The notes beneath the pieces are model-generated. The model was given only the letters and a program-made list of their open reading frames with translations, was not told where the DNA came from and searched no databases. 44,018 nucleotides of DNA from positions 1-44,018 of the forward strand of contig CANQAF010000002.1 of NCBI GenBank assembly GCA_947588975.1, read 5' to 3'. The DNA is from an uncultured Bacilli bacterium (GTDB lineage: Bacteria; Bacillota_I; Bacilli_A; RF39; UBA660). The translations under genes and the position numbers were made by a program. Below, piece by piece: positions 1-7,800 of this stretch. The stretch's first letter is position 1. Each line of letters starts with the position of its first letter.

Positions 1-3
1 AAT

Positions 4-32
4 TTGACAAATTAAAAATTATAAGATACAAT
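4..32 (+). promoter_or_regulatory. SigA promoter of the glucosaminidase-like gene
   Basis: TTGACA at 4-9 and TACAAT at 27-32 with a 17-base spacer, near-consensus for the housekeeping sigma factor. The leader is short and carries AGAGGTG before the GTG start at 68. Confidence 0.75.
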
Positions 33-67
33 GAAGATGTTCTCATAAATAACACAGAGGTGAAAAT

Positions 68-688
68 GTGAAAAAAGAGCACAAAAAAACATGGAAAAAA
101 TGGGGTATGTTTTTTAGTATCTGTCTTATGTTACTTGGAACATTTTGTGTAAAAAATATAATAGATACCAATCCAAAAAAATTATTTGCTGGAAATCAAA
201 ATGATTTTGCATATATGCCAAATAAAAGTACTGTTGTCTTAGAATATCTTCAAAAAGAAGTAGAGAATAAAATTGTATATGATAATTTAACAATGGATCA
301 ATTAATTGAAAAATTAAATCGTTCTTTAAAAGGTAAATTAGCTGGAACTGGAGAACAAATTGCTACAAAAAGTTTAGAATTAGGCATTGATCCATATTTA
401 GCAGTTGCAATCATGTTACATGAAACAGGATGTAATGGTACTTGTAGTAAATTAGTAGAAACATGCAATAATGTTGGTGGTATGAAAGGTAGCCCTGGAT
501 GTAATGGAGGCTCTTATATTCAATATGATACTATCCAACAAGGTATTGATTCTTTTATGAATAATTTATATCGTAATTATATTGCAAAAGGACTTACTAC
601 TCCTGAACAAATTAATGTTAGATATGCAGCAAGTAAAACATGGGCAAGTAAAGTAATTTATTATATTGATAAAATTAAAGCTTCATAA
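68..688 (+). CDS. Membrane-anchored glucosaminidase/lysozyme-like peptidoglycan hydrolase
   Basis: A 206-residue protein starting at GTG 68; the ATG two bases earlier runs straight into TGA, and AGAGGTG at 56-62 is well placed for the GTG. Residues about 12-31 form a hydrophobic signal anchor, so the enzyme should face outward. Residues 75-206 resemble the endo-beta-N-acetylglucosaminidase (glucosaminidase, PF01832) fold: a helix carrying HETG with candidate catalytic Glu119, then an N-V-G-G-M-K-like segment and a Y-D-T-x-x-x-G-I-D-S-F block. Several cysteines near residues 122-145 could form disulfides. Probably a wall-remodelling enzyme. A role in spore or pilus biology cannot be told from sequence. 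Confidence 0.75.
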   Translation: MKKEHKKTWKKWGMFFSICLMLLGTFCVKNIIDTNPKKLFAGNQNDFAYMPNKSTVVLEYLQKEVENKIVYDNLTMDQLIEKLNRSLKGKLAGTGEQIATKSLELGIDPYLAVAIMLHETGCNGTCSKLVETCNNVGGMKGSPGCNGGSYIQYDTIQQGIDSFMNNLYRNYIAKGLTTPEQINVRYAASKTWASKVIYYIDKIKAS

Positions 689-703
689 TTCAGAAGCTTT
701 TTT
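677..703 (+). terminator. Rho-independent terminator
   Basis: Stem AAGCTTC (678-684) / GAAGCTT (693-699) with an 8-base loop and a T tail to 703. The stop codon of the glucosaminidase gene lies in the loop. Confidence 0.8.
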
Positions 704-711
704 CATATCAT
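683..711 (+). promoter_or_regulatory. Possible sigma-E-like promoter of ylmC
   Basis: TCATAAT (683-689), 14 bases, CATATCAT (704-711): 6/7 and 6/8 against the Bacillus sigma-E consensus KMATATT-N13/14-CATACAMT. It overlaps the preceding terminator. AT-rich DNA makes chance matches easy, so this is tentative. Confidence 0.3.
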
Positions 712-726
712 GAATTGGTGAAGTAT

Positions 727-960
727 ATGCGCTTATCGGATTTGCAAAATAAAGATGTTGTAAATATGGAAGACGGGAAAAAAATTGGAAACATTATAGA
801 CGTAATTATTGATAGAGAAGGGAATATGCAATCTCTTATTGTTCAAAAAAATAAATTTATTTCCAACTTTTTTAGTAATAAAGATGAATTAGAGGTAAAA
901 TGGCAACAGATTCAAAAAATTGGTGAAGATGTCATTTTAGTGAGTATGGTAATCTATTAA
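727..960 (+). CDS. ylmC: YlmC/YmxH family PRC-barrel sporulation protein
   Basis: A small PRC-barrel protein of 77 residues. The reading frame is open from TTG 715, but GGTGA at 717-721 sits five bases before ATG 727, and starting there gives M-R-L-S-D-L-Q, the usual beginning of the family. The pattern D-V-V-N-x-x-x-G-K-K-I-G-x-I near the start and I-G-E-D-V-I-L-V at the end matches B. subtilis YlmC closely in sequence and length. The family is widespread in spore-formers and is named for sporulation, but its biochemical role is unknown. Single gene between a terminator and a new promoter. Confidence 0.88.
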   Translation: MRLSDLQNKDVVNMEDGKKIGNIIDVIIDREGNMQSLIVQKNKFISNFFSNKDELEVKWQQIQKIGEDVILVSMVIY

Positions 961-966
961 AAAACA

Positions 967-975
967 TGGTATAAT
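967..975 (+). promoter_or_regulatory. Extended -10 promoter of the glycosyltransferase
   Basis: TGG directly before a perfect TATAAT (970-975), with no convincing -35. It lies 17 bases before ATG 992, so the leader is very short and contains the GGTGA ribosome-binding site. Confidence 0.6.
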
Positions 976-991
976 GAGATAGGTGATACTT

Positions 992-1996
992 ATGAAAATC
1001 TTATTATATACTGAATTTGAGCATCTGAATAGAAAATCAGGATTAGGAAAAGCAATTCGTCATCAAATGCAAGCATTAACTGAACACCATATTGAATACA
1101 CAACCGATCCAAAATGCAAAGATTACGACATCATCCATATTAATTTTTATGGTCCAAGAAGCTATTTACTTGCAAAAAAAGCTAAAAAAATGAGAAAAAA
1201 GGTCATTTATCATGCGCATTCTACTGAGGAAGATTTTCGCAATTCTTTTATCTTTTCCAACACAATTGCACCATTGTTCAAAAAATGGATCTGCAAATGT
1301 TATCGTTTAGGTGATCATATTATTACACCAACTGAATACTCTAAAAAATTACTTGAAAATTATCATTTAAACCGACCAATTACTGCTATTTCAAATGGTA
1401 TTGATATGCAATTTTTTATGCATGATGAAAAGAAAGGACAAGCTTTTCGTAACGCATATGGATATCAAAAAAACGATAAAGTCATTATGGGCGTAGGACT
1501 TTATTTGGAACGTAAAGGAATTCTCACATTTGTGGAACTTGCCAAACGTATGCCAGAATATAAATTCATTTGGTTTGGTTATTCTCCACTTACATTTTCT
1601 CCTAGAAAAATTAAAAAAGCAGTTCATACAAAACTAGATAATTTAGTATTTGCTGGATATGTAGAACCAGAAATTTTACGTGGAGCATATAGTGGGGCAG
1701 ATTTATATTTATTTCCAACATTAGAAGAAACAGAAGGAATTCCTATTTTAGAAGCATTGACTGCTAAAATTCCAACTATTGTAAATGATATTCCTGTATT
1801 TGAATTTTTAGAAGATAAAAAGGACGTATATAAAGCTAAAACATTAGATGAATGGCAAGAAACCATCCATAACATTCTAACTGGGAAATTACCGTCTTTA
1901 GCAGAAAATGGATACCATAAAGTAGAATCACGTGAAATAAAGTATACTGGTCAACAATTAATTGAACTATATAAAAAAGTCTTAAAGGAAAAGTAG
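992..1996 (+). CDS. GT4 glycosyltransferase, probable glucosyl-diacylglycerol synthase (LafB/alDGS-like)
   Basis: A 334-residue GT-B glycosyltransferase. GTG 983 is in frame, but GGTG at 982-985 is the ribosome-binding site for ATG 992. N-terminal features (Y-T-E-F, a K-S-G-L-G-K-A-I-x-H-Q block, H-I-N-F-Y-G-P, and H-A-H-S-T-E-E-D-F) closely resemble the diglucosyl-diacylglycerol synthases of streptococci, enterococci and Acholeplasma. The C-terminal domain has G-x-x-L-E-R-K-G and the EX7E retaining motif (E-T-E-G-I-P-I-L-E). The likely reaction transfers a second glucose from UDP-glucose to monoglucosyl-diacylglycerol at the inner membrane face, giving a glycolipid or lipoteichoic-acid anchor. 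The partner synthase is not in the window. The GT4 assignment is firm; the acceptor is inferred from recalled similarity. Confidence 0.8.
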   Translation: MKILLYTEFEHLNRKSGLGKAIRHQMQALTEHHIEYTTDPKCKDYDIIHINFYGPRSYLLAKKAKKMRKKVIYHAHSTEEDFRNSFIFSNTIAPLFKKWICKCYRLGDHIITPTEYSKKLLENYHLNRPITAISNGIDMQFFMHDEKKGQAFRNAYGYQKNDKVIMGVGLYLERKGILTFVELAKRMPEYKFIWFGYSPLTFSPRKIKKAVHTKLDNLVFAGYVEPEILRGAYSGADLYLFPTLEETEGIPILEALTAKIPTIVNDIPVFEFLEDKKDVYKAKTLDEWQETIHNILTGKLPSLAENGYHKVESREIKYTGQQLIELYKKVLKEK

Positions 1997-2014
1997 AAAA
2001 CTTTTCCTTTTTTT
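1984..2014 (+). terminator. Rho-independent terminator
   Basis: Ten-base stem AAAGGAAAAG (1984-1993) / CTTTTCCTTT (2001-2010) with the TAG stop in the loop and a T tail to 2014. Confidence 0.85.
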
Positions 2015-2022
2015 GTTATAAT
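2014..2022 (+). promoter_or_regulatory. Extended -10 promoter of the apbE cluster
   Basis: TGT followed by perfect TATAAT (2017-2022), beginning inside the T tail of the preceding terminator. No good -35. It precedes AAGGTGA and ATG 2038. Confidence 0.6.
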
Positions 2023-2037
2023 GAGTAAGGTGATTCT

Positions 2038-3057
2038 ATGCAACGAAAACTGAATTATGTGATTTGGATTGCAATTCCTATTTTATTGATTCTTTTTGTC
2101 ATTTTCTATTTTTGTACTAAGAATGTAGAAAATACATTTACCAAAAATTTATTTTATATGGATACTTATATTTATATCAAAATAGAAAATCAATCCAAAG
2201 AAAAGGCTGAAGAAGCATTTCAACATATTGAACAAATTTATCAAGAATATCATCAACTTGCCGATCGATATCAAGCATATGATGGTATCAATAATTTATA
2301 TACAATTCATTATAATACAGATCCAAGTGAAACTTTGACACTAGATCCTAGATTATATCAGATGCTTACATTTGGAAAAGAATGGTATGTAATCAGTAAT
2401 GGCAAAATTGACATTAGTATGGGTAATATCATAGATGTTTGGAAACAATATCGAACCACCCAAACAGGAGTTCCAACCTTAGAAGAATTAACGTTAAATG
2501 ATACAGGTTCTATTAAAGATATTGTATTATTAGAAAATAATCAAATTCAAAATACGCATCCTAATATTGATTTAGGAGCAATTGCTAAAGGATATGCTAC
2601 TGAAAAAGTAGGGGAATATCTAGAATCAATTGGAATTACAAATTATATTATCAATGCAGGCGGAAATGTTAAAGTAGGAACCCCATATCAAAAGGAAAAA
2701 TATGCAATTGGTATTGAAGACCCTAATAGTCAATCTGGTGATATCTTTAAAGTAGTCTATGGTCAAAATATAAGTGTAGTGACAAGTGGGGGATATGAGC
2801 GATACTATGAATATAATGGTCAAAAATATCATCATATTATTGATCCAGATACAAATATGCCTAGTAATTGGATGAAAAGTGTTACAATTATTACGAAAGA
2901 TAGTTCCTTAGGAGATATTTTATCTACTTTATTATTTTTATTACCAATTGAAGAAGGACAAGAATTTATAAAACAATTTGATGCAGAAGCAATTTGGTAT
3001 ACAAATGAGGATACTATCATTACATCTGAGGGAATTGAAATTTATGAACAAAAATGA
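2038..3057 (+). CDS. apbE: FAD:protein FMN transferase, ApbE family
   Basis: A 339-residue ApbE-type flavin transferase. It moves FMN from FAD onto a Thr/Ser hydroxyl of exported proteins. Residues about 8-26 are a single membrane segment, placing the catalytic domain outside. The family signature D-L-G-A-I-A-K-G-Y-A spans about residues 178-187, followed by the N-A-G-G-N block (206-210), and H-H-I-I-D-P with a downstream T-S-G-G segment that supplies metal and FAD ligands. ATG 2038 follows AAGGTGA. It is the first gene of a cluster with an FMN-binding lipoprotein (3944-4435), its likely substrate. The stop overlaps the next gene by 14 bases, implying coupling. Confidence 0.93.
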   Translation: MQRKLNYVIWIAIPILLILFVIFYFCTKNVENTFTKNLFYMDTYIYIKIENQSKEKAEEAFQHIEQIYQEYHQLADRYQAYDGINNLYTIHYNTDPSETLTLDPRLYQMLTFGKEWYVISNGKIDISMGNIIDVWKQYRTTQTGVPTLEELTLNDTGSIKDIVLLENNQIQNTHPNIDLGAIAKGYATEKVGEYLESIGITNYIINAGGNVKVGTPYQKEKYAIGIEDPNSQSGDIFKVVYGQNISVVTSGGYERYYEYNGQKYHHIIDPDTNMPSNWMKSVTIITKDSSLGDILSTLLFLLPIEEGQEFIKQFDAEAIWYTNEDTIITSEGIEIYEQK

Positions 3058-3400
3058 TCAAACATTAATTGGTTGTATTGTAATCATATGTTTATTATTT
3101 ATTGTTACATTGAATCATTCAGATCATAACGTTGCAGTCGTATATTATAAAAATGAAATAATCAAAAAAATTGATCTTTCTTTAGATGACATCAAAGAAT
3201 ATCAAGTAAATGGCGAAAATGGAATAGTAACACTTGAAGTCAATCGAGGACGTATTCGTGTAAAAGATGAAAATAGTCCCTTACATTTATGTTCTAAGCA
3301 AGGATATATTAGTAAAAGTACAGAAAGCATCGTTTGTTTACCAAATAAAATTGTAATACAAATTGAACAAAACAATGATATAGATACGGTGGTAAAATAA
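3044..3400 (+). CDS. NusG domain II-containing protein (EetA-like)
   Basis: A 118-residue protein. The frame is open from 2978 inside apbE, but ATG 3044 with GAGGG upstream gives the expected N-terminal membrane anchor (residues about 7-23). The rest is one NusG-domain-II beta domain (PF07009), outside the cell, with V-N-G-E-N-G-I-V-T-L-E-V-N and C-S-K-Q-G-Y-I motifs and two cysteines. Such proteins typically lie beside ApbE, a Gx transporter and FMN-binding lipoproteins; in Listeria the equivalent is a component of flavin-based extracellular electron transfer. It has nothing to do with transcription factor NusG. It overlaps apbE by 14 bases and is one base before the next gene. Confidence 0.85.
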   Translation: MNKNDQTLIGCIVIICLLFIVTLNHSDHNVAVVYYKNEIIKKIDLSLDDIKEYQVNGENGIVTLEVNRGRIRVKDENSPLHLCSKQGYISKSTESIVCLPNKIVIQIEQNNDIDTVVK

Positions 3401-3401
3401 T

Positions 3402-3896
3402 ATGACATATCAAAAACTTACAAGATTATCTATGTATTTAACGCTAGCTATTATATTCAGTATTCTTGAAAGTATGATTCCGATCAATTATATGATTCCT
3501 GGTATTAAACTAGGTTGTGCGAATATTATTCTTGTGTTAGTACTTTATCAATATGGAATTCGTGAAGCACTTGCGATTGCAGTTTTACGCGTTATATTAA
3601 TGGGTATCTTACGAACAGGATTATTTAGTGTTACTTTTTTCTTTAGTTTATTTGGAACTTTATTTAGTGTTATTAGTATGTACCTTACTAAAAAAACTCA
3701 TTTATCAGTGATAGGAGTTAGTATAGTTGGGGCTATATTTCATAGTATTGGACAATTATTAGCAGCTATGTTATTTTTACATCTTCATATGTTAATCTAT
3801 TATTTACCTTGGATGATACTTGGATCTATTGTAACTGGAATGATTATTGGGTATTTATCGCAATATCTATTAAAGCAACTAGAAAAGACATTGTAA
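3402..3896 (+). CDS. Gx transporter family membrane protein (heptaprenyl diphosphate synthase component I-like; EetB-like)
   Basis: A 164-residue, strongly hydrophobic protein with about five or six helices, of the Gx transporter / Hpre_diP_synt_I family (PF07456), which resembles ECF S-components. Recognisable pieces are an N-terminal I-L-E-S-M-I-P segment followed by P-G-I-K-L-G-x-A-N, an L-R-V-I-L-M-G-I-L-R-T-G loop, and a later F-H-S-I-G-Q. It begins one base after the NusG-II gene, so translation is likely coupled. The annotation as a prenyl-synthase component is historical. Association with ApbE and NusG-II proteins supports a role with extracytoplasmic flavoproteins; the substrate is unknown. 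Confidence 0.85.
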   Translation: MTYQKLTRLSMYLTLAIIFSILESMIPINYMIPGIKLGCANIILVLVLYQYGIREALAIAVLRVILMGILRTGLFSVTFFFSLFGTLFSVISMYLTKKTHLSVIGVSIVGAIFHSIGQLLAAMLFLHLHMLIYYLPWMILGSIVTGMIIGYLSQYLLKQLEKTL

Positions 3897-3919
3897 TTAT
3901 GTATAAAATAAGTTATAAT
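3891..3919 (+). promoter_or_regulatory. SigA promoter of the FMN-binding lipoprotein gene
   Basis: TTGTAA (3891-3896), 17 bases, TATAAT (3914-3919). It would let the lipoprotein be expressed separately from the apbE genes. Confidence 0.6.
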
Positions 3920-3943
3920 ATCAAAAGAATAGGAGAAAAAAAT

Positions 3944-4435
3944 ATGAATAAATTCAAAAAATATGGGATGTTATTGATCACAATTTTAATATTATCTGGA
4001 TGTGAAAAAATTGAACCAGAAGGGATCTATCAACAAGGAACTTATACTGGTGTTGTTCCATATGAATCTTATGGAACACAATATGTAACACTTGCCACTA
4101 TTTATGTAGGGAAAAATGGAAATATTGAAAGTTGTTATATTGATTCTACTTATCAAACCGCAGATGGCGTTATCACCACAAAAAAAGCATTACATGATGA
4201 CTATAATATGAAGTCAACATCCGCTAGTATTGGAGTGATTCCTGGTGGAGCTGAATGGTATGAACAAGTAGAACAAATTGAACAAAAAGTACTTGAAGAG
4301 CAAAATTTAGATTGGGTTCGTTGGTCAGATGATACCCAAACAAAATTAGATTTAGATACAATTAGTGGGGTTACTATTACAGCAGATACTTATATTCGTG
4401 CCATTGAACAAGCATTATCACAAGCAAAAAAATAA
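3944..4435 (+). CDS. FMN-binding domain lipoprotein (small PplA-like)
   Basis: A 163-residue lipoprotein. The frame is open from 3809, but AGGAG at 3931-3935 and the lipobox fix the start at ATG 3944. Residues 1-19 are a lipoprotein signal with L-S-G-C and Cys20 as lipidation site. The rest is a single FMN_bind domain (PF04205) ending in D-T-I-S-G-V-T-I-T; Thr144 of S-G-V-T is the expected covalent FMN attachment site used by ApbE. Listeria PplA, the electron-transfer counterpart, has two such domains; this has one. It probably carries flavin on the outer face of the membrane. It has its own promoter and terminator. Confidence 0.88.
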   Translation: MNKFKKYGMLLITILILSGCEKIEPEGIYQQGTYTGVVPYESYGTQYVTLATIYVGKNGNIESCYIDSTYQTADGVITTKKALHDDYNMKSTSASIGVIPGGAEWYEQVEQIEQKVLEEQNLDWVRWSDDTQTKLDLDTISGVTITADTYIRAIEQALSQAKK

Positions 4436-4456
4436 GAGATTCTCTTATTTTTATTT
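4430..4456 (+). terminator. Rho-independent terminator
   Basis: Stem AAATAAGAG (4430-4438) / CTCTTATTT (4442-4450), three-base loop, T-rich tail. The TAA stop lies in the 5' arm. Confidence 0.75.
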
Positions 4457-4483
4457 GACAAAATATTCGATTTTATATATAAT
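4455..4483 (+). promoter_or_regulatory. Consensus SigA promoter
   Basis: Perfect TTGACA (4455-4460), 17-base spacer, perfect TATAAT (4478-4483), directly after the terminator. This is the strongest promoter seen in the window and drives the unknown gene at 4511. Confidence 0.85.
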
Positions 4484-4510
4484 AGCAACTACATATGAAA
4501 GGGGATTTAT

Positions 4511-5164
4511 ATGACAAATATTGTAGAACAACAATTTTGGAAAAAATGGAAAAAAATCTTAAAAAAAAGTCCAATCAATAATATGATACATTCACAAAAA
4601 GAATTATTTCAACAATATCCTATAAAACTCATTGTAAAAAACGGAAATATTCTTGGATATGAAAGAGGAATTTGGACAAATGATGGACAATTAACAACTG
4701 GAATTTCTGTTTTAATAGAGAATAATCAAATAATATGCCATTTAGCAGATTCATCTCGAAGACAATATCCTAATATAAATTATATATATGACTATAATAA
4801 TTCTTTAAAAGGTGGATATTTACAAACACAATATAAACAAACTACTGATTCCAACGTATTTAAAGTAAAAGAATTGTCTTATTTTAAGAAAAATGGAAAT
4901 GAATACTGTCGATCAAAAGAAATAAGAGATAAATTTAATTCATTAAAATTAGTTGAAAATATTGAAATGATTGGTAATGTAGTTGTTAGACATCAATGTA
5001 TAGATAATCATTCAGAATATTATATATATTTATTATCTTCAGATGAACAATTAGCACTTAAATTTGGGCATCAAGCACTCCCATACCCATTAGAGCCAAT
5101 TGATGAGAAAACTTATTTAAGTTTTTATAATAATGATTATTTTAAACAATTATTGAAGCGTTAA
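4511..5164 (+). CDS. Hypothetical protein of 217 residues
   Basis: Not recognised. No signal peptide or membrane segment; it looks cytosolic. The N-terminus is basic (W-K-K-W-K-K-I-L-K-K), the middle is rich in Asn, Tyr and Gln, and the C-terminal third is predicted mixed alpha/beta. AAAGGGG precedes ATG 4511 well. A consensus promoter and its own terminator make it a monocistronic, probably well-expressed gene. Base composition matches its neighbours. Confidence 0.7.
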   Translation: MTNIVEQQFWKKWKKILKKSPINNMIHSQKELFQQYPIKLIVKNGNILGYERGIWTNDGQLTTGISVLIENNQIICHLADSSRRQYPNINYIYDYNNSLKGGYLQTQYKQTTDSNVFKVKELSYFKKNGNEYCRSKEIRDKFNSLKLVENIEMIGNVVVRHQCIDNHSEYYIYLLSSDEQLALKFGHQALPYPLEPIDEKTYLSFYNNDYFKQLLKR

Positions 5165-5178
5165 AAAGCGCTTTTTTT
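5156..5178 (+). terminator. Rho-independent terminator
   Basis: Stem AAGCG (5156-5160) / CGCTT (5169-5173) with a T run to 5178; the stop codon is in the loop. Confidence 0.75.
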
Positions 5179-5191
5179 CTTGTATCAAATT

Positions 5192-5200
5192 TGATATAAT
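5192..5200 (+). promoter_or_regulatory. Extended -10 promoter of holA
   Basis: TGA followed by perfect TATAAT (5195-5200), 17 bases before the GTG start, with GGTGA between. Confidence 0.55.
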
Positions 5201-5217
5201 GAAGTAGGTGAAGTAAA

Positions 5218-6162
5218 GTGATATATTTATATTATGGGTTGGAATCTTTTTTAATTAAAAAAGAAATAAAATCAATACTTTTAAAAGAACATATCGAAGC
5301 AATTAATCAAAATACGTATGATTTAGAAAATAGTACATTAGATGATATTATTGAAGATGCTTCTACCATGTCTCTTTTTGGTGATAAAAAAGCGATTATT
5401 GTAGAAAATAGCTATATTTTTACGGGAACTACAAATCAAAAATTACCAACTCAAAATATAGATTTATTAAATCAATATTTCCAAAATATAAATAACAATA
5501 CTTTATTATTTTTTATTGTTAACAAAGATAGCATTGATAAACGAAAAAAAATAGTTTCAGAATTAAAAAAAGTAGGCATTATAAAAGAATTTACTACATT
5601 ATCCAATCAATCTGATTATATAAAAACTTTGTTTGAACCCTATCAATTATCATCTTCTGATCTTACTTATTTTCAAGAGAGAGTAGGAAATGATCTTGCA
5701 ACTATAGAACAAGAAATTCAAAAATTAAAAAGTTATAAAGCAGATGATTACAAAATTACCAAACAAGATATTATGGATGTTACTTGTAAAAATGTTGATA
5801 CAGATATTTTTAATTTAATTGATCATATTATTACTGGTAATAAAGCAAAAGCCTTAGAAAGTTACACTATGATGATTCAATTAGGTGAAGAACCTATTAA
5901 AATAGTGATTATGCTTGCGAATCAATTTCGTATCATGTATCAATCAAAGCAAATGTTCAAAAAGGGATATTCAGAAAAAGATATTTCTACTAGATTAAAT
6001 ATTCATCCATATCGTATTAAACTTGCATTACAAAAGAGTCATAATTTTGATGAAGAACTATTATTAGATTATTTAAAAAAATTATCAAATCTAGATTATG
6101 AAATGAAAAGTGGTAAAATTGATAAAAATATTGGTTTAGAACTATTTATTTTAAGTATATAA
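5218..6162 (+). CDS. holA: DNA polymerase III subunit delta
   Basis: A 314-residue clamp-loader delta subunit, normal length for Bacilli (B. subtilis YqeN family). It opens the beta clamp within the DnaX complex. Start is GTG 5218 with GGTGA six bases upstream; M-I-Y-L-Y-Y-G at the N-terminus fits the family's beta strand. Domain I (about 1-140) contains the S-L-F-G-D-K-K-A-I-I-V segment, domain II follows, and the C-terminal helical collar (about 215-314) includes L-A-N-Q-F-R and a closing S-G-K-I-D-K-N-I-G-L-E-L-F. In many Bacilli holA adjoins rpsT; here they are about 6 kb apart. Confidence 0.92.
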   Translation: MIYLYYGLESFLIKKEIKSILLKEHIEAINQNTYDLENSTLDDIIEDASTMSLFGDKKAIIVENSYIFTGTTNQKLPTQNIDLLNQYFQNINNNTLLFFIVNKDSIDKRKKIVSELKKVGIIKEFTTLSNQSDYIKTLFEPYQLSSSDLTYFQERVGNDLATIEQEIQKLKSYKADDYKITKQDIMDVTCKNVDTDIFNLIDHIITGNKAKALESYTMMIQLGEEPIKIVIMLANQFRIMYQSKQMFKKGYSEKDISTRLNIHPYRIKLALQKSHNFDEELLLDYLKKLSNLDYEMKSGKIDKNIGLELFILSI

Positions 6163-6186
6163 AAACAACAGAAATCTGTTGTTTTA
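6162..6186. terminator. Bidirectional terminator shared by holA and the pilus ATPase gene
   Basis: Perfect ten-base stem AAAACAACAG (6162-6171) / CTGTTGTTTT (6176-6185) with a four-base loop and A/T runs on both sides. The stop codons of both convergent genes touch the stem. Confidence 0.85.
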
Positions 6187-7800
6187 AAAATCCATATTCA
6201 TAAGATCATCATCGTCATTGATATCTGTTAATGGTTCTTTTTTTTCATTTGAGTTTAATGTAGTTGATTCTGATAAATTTTCATCCAAATCAGAAGTAGG
6301 GGATTTAATGTCATCCCAATTAAAATCAAATTTTGAATTTAAATCATCAGTGGTTGTATCTTGATGATCTATAGATGAGATACTTTTTTCTTCATCTACT
6401 GTTTCTTCTTGAGTAGGTTCTAATATCTTCTTTTCTGTAAAAAGTTGTGTAGATTGTTCTTTCAAATTATTTTTATCTTCTTGAATAGGATTTAACATCT
6501 TATTTTCTGTTGAAGATTGTGTGGATTGTTCTTTCGAATTATTATCGTTACTTGATTGAGATATCGAAGTATAATCTAATGCAGATTTCAAGTCATAAGA
6601 TCCACCAACTTTATCATCATTTTCTAATTCAATCAATTTTAATACTTCCTCAAAAGTAGTAAGACCTTCTGCAACCTTTTCAAGACCATCTTCTAATAAA
6701 GTAGTAACATCAGCACTATATACTAATTTACGTAATTGTTCTTTTGGTAAATTACTACTAATTGCATCTTTAATTTCTTGATTCACTAAGAGAACCTCTT
6801 GAATAGCAATACGTCCTTTATAACCATTTCCACATTCTTCACAACCTTCAGTTGTATAGATTTCATCAATATCACGGTGTAATACACGTTTAAATAAATC
6901 TTTTTCATATTGATTTGTTTTTTTCTTTACACGACATTTAGTACATAGACGACGTGCCAATTTTTGTGAAATAATACCTGTTAAAGCACTAGCTAATAAG
7001 TAACGTTCTACTTCCATATCCAATAAACGTTCAATTGTATTTAATGAACTGTTGGTGTGAATTGTAGATAATACAATATGTCCTGTAATTGATGCACGTA
7101 CGGCAATACGTGCTGTTTCAGTATCACGAATTTCTCCAATCATAATTACGTTAGGGTCTTGACGCAAAATAGAACGAAGTGCAGTTGCAAATGTCAAACC
7201 AATTTCGCTATTTGTCTGAACTTGATTAATACCCTCAATATTCATTTCGATAGGGTCTTCTACTGTAATAATATTTGTTTCTTCACGATTTAAACGTTGT
7301 AAAATAGAATATACCGTTGTAGATTTACCAGATCCAGTCGCACCTGTTACTAATATAATTCCATTTGGCAATGAAATCATTTTTAATACTTTTTCGTAAT
7401 TTTTTTCACTAAACCCAAGTGTCTCTAAACCACTAGAACTCATACTATAATCCAAGATACGAATTACTATTTTTTCTCCATCCAAAGTAGGAAGACAAGA
7501 AACACGTAAGTCTAAGTTAATATCTTGTAAAGTAGCTTTAATCGCACCATCTTGTGGTAATCTGGTTTCTGTAATATTCATACCTGAAATGATTTTAATA
7601 CGTGTAATTAAATTCTTTTTGATTGAATTTGGTACTTCTGCATAGTCAATCAAAGCTCCATCAATACGAATACGAATTTTCATATATTGTTCTAATGGAT
7701 CAAAATGAATATCACTTGCGCCTCGTTTACTAGCGTCTACTAAAATATCATTGACAATTTCTACAACCGGTGTTTTATCATAATCGAACTTTCTTAACAT
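6184..7800 (-). CDS. GspE/PilB-family type IV pilus or competence assembly ATPase
   Basis: A 538-residue hexameric secretion ATPase that powers pilin polymerisation on the cytosolic face. It starts directly with the N2-type domain (S-D-I-H-F-D-P at 29-35) and lacks the N-terminal MshEN/N1 domain, as in competence ComGA. Walker A G-A-T-G-S-G-K-S-T is at 153-161, Walker B I-M-I-G-E-I-R-D at 219-226, and the zinc tetracysteine at C286, C289, C320, C323. The catalytic core ends near 395. An acidic, Ser/Thr/Glu/Asp-rich tail of about 140 residues follows and contains a duplicated 24-residue unit. The two prepilin genes start divergently 106 bases upstream. PilC and PilD lie about 17 kb away. Confidence 0.92.
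   Translation of the reverse strand: MLRKFDYDKTPVVEIVNDILVDASKRGASDIHFDPLEQYMKIRIRIDGALIDYAEVPNSIKKNLITRIKIISGMNITETRLPQDGAIKATLQDINLDLRVSCLPTLDGEKIVIRILDYSMSSSGLETLGFSEKNYEKVLKMISLPNGIILVTGATGSGKSTTVYSILQRLNREETNIITVEDPIEMNIEGINQVQTNSEIGLTFATALRSILRQDPNVIMIGEIRDTETARIAVRASITGHIVLSTIHTNSSLNTIERLLDMEVERYLLASALTGIISQKLARRLCTKCRVKKKTNQYEKDLFKRVLHRDIDEIYTTEGCEECGNGYKGRIAIQEVLLVNQEIKDAISSNLPKEQLRKLVYSADVTTLLEDGLEKVAEGLTTFEEVLKLIELENDDKVGGSYDLKSALDYTSISQSSNDNNSKEQSTQSSTENKMLNPIQEDKNNLKEQSTQLFTEKKILEPTQEETVDEEKSISSIDHQDTTTDDLNSKFDFNWDDIKSPTSDLDENLSESTTLNSNEKKEPLTDINDDDDLMNMDF
6409..6552. repeat. Imperfect tandem duplication of a 72-bp unit inside the ATPase tail
   Basis: Units 6409-6480 and 6481-6552 are collinear with exact 72-base spacing and encode residues 441-464 and 417-440. 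Both copies contain K-E-Q-S-T-Q at the same offset. Confidence 0.8.

Noticed and set aside
2978..3057. ApbE and the NusG-domain protein as one frameshifted gene
   Set aside because: Both products are complete with their own N-terminal membrane segments, and the second has its own start and ribosome-binding site; this is an ordinary overlap.
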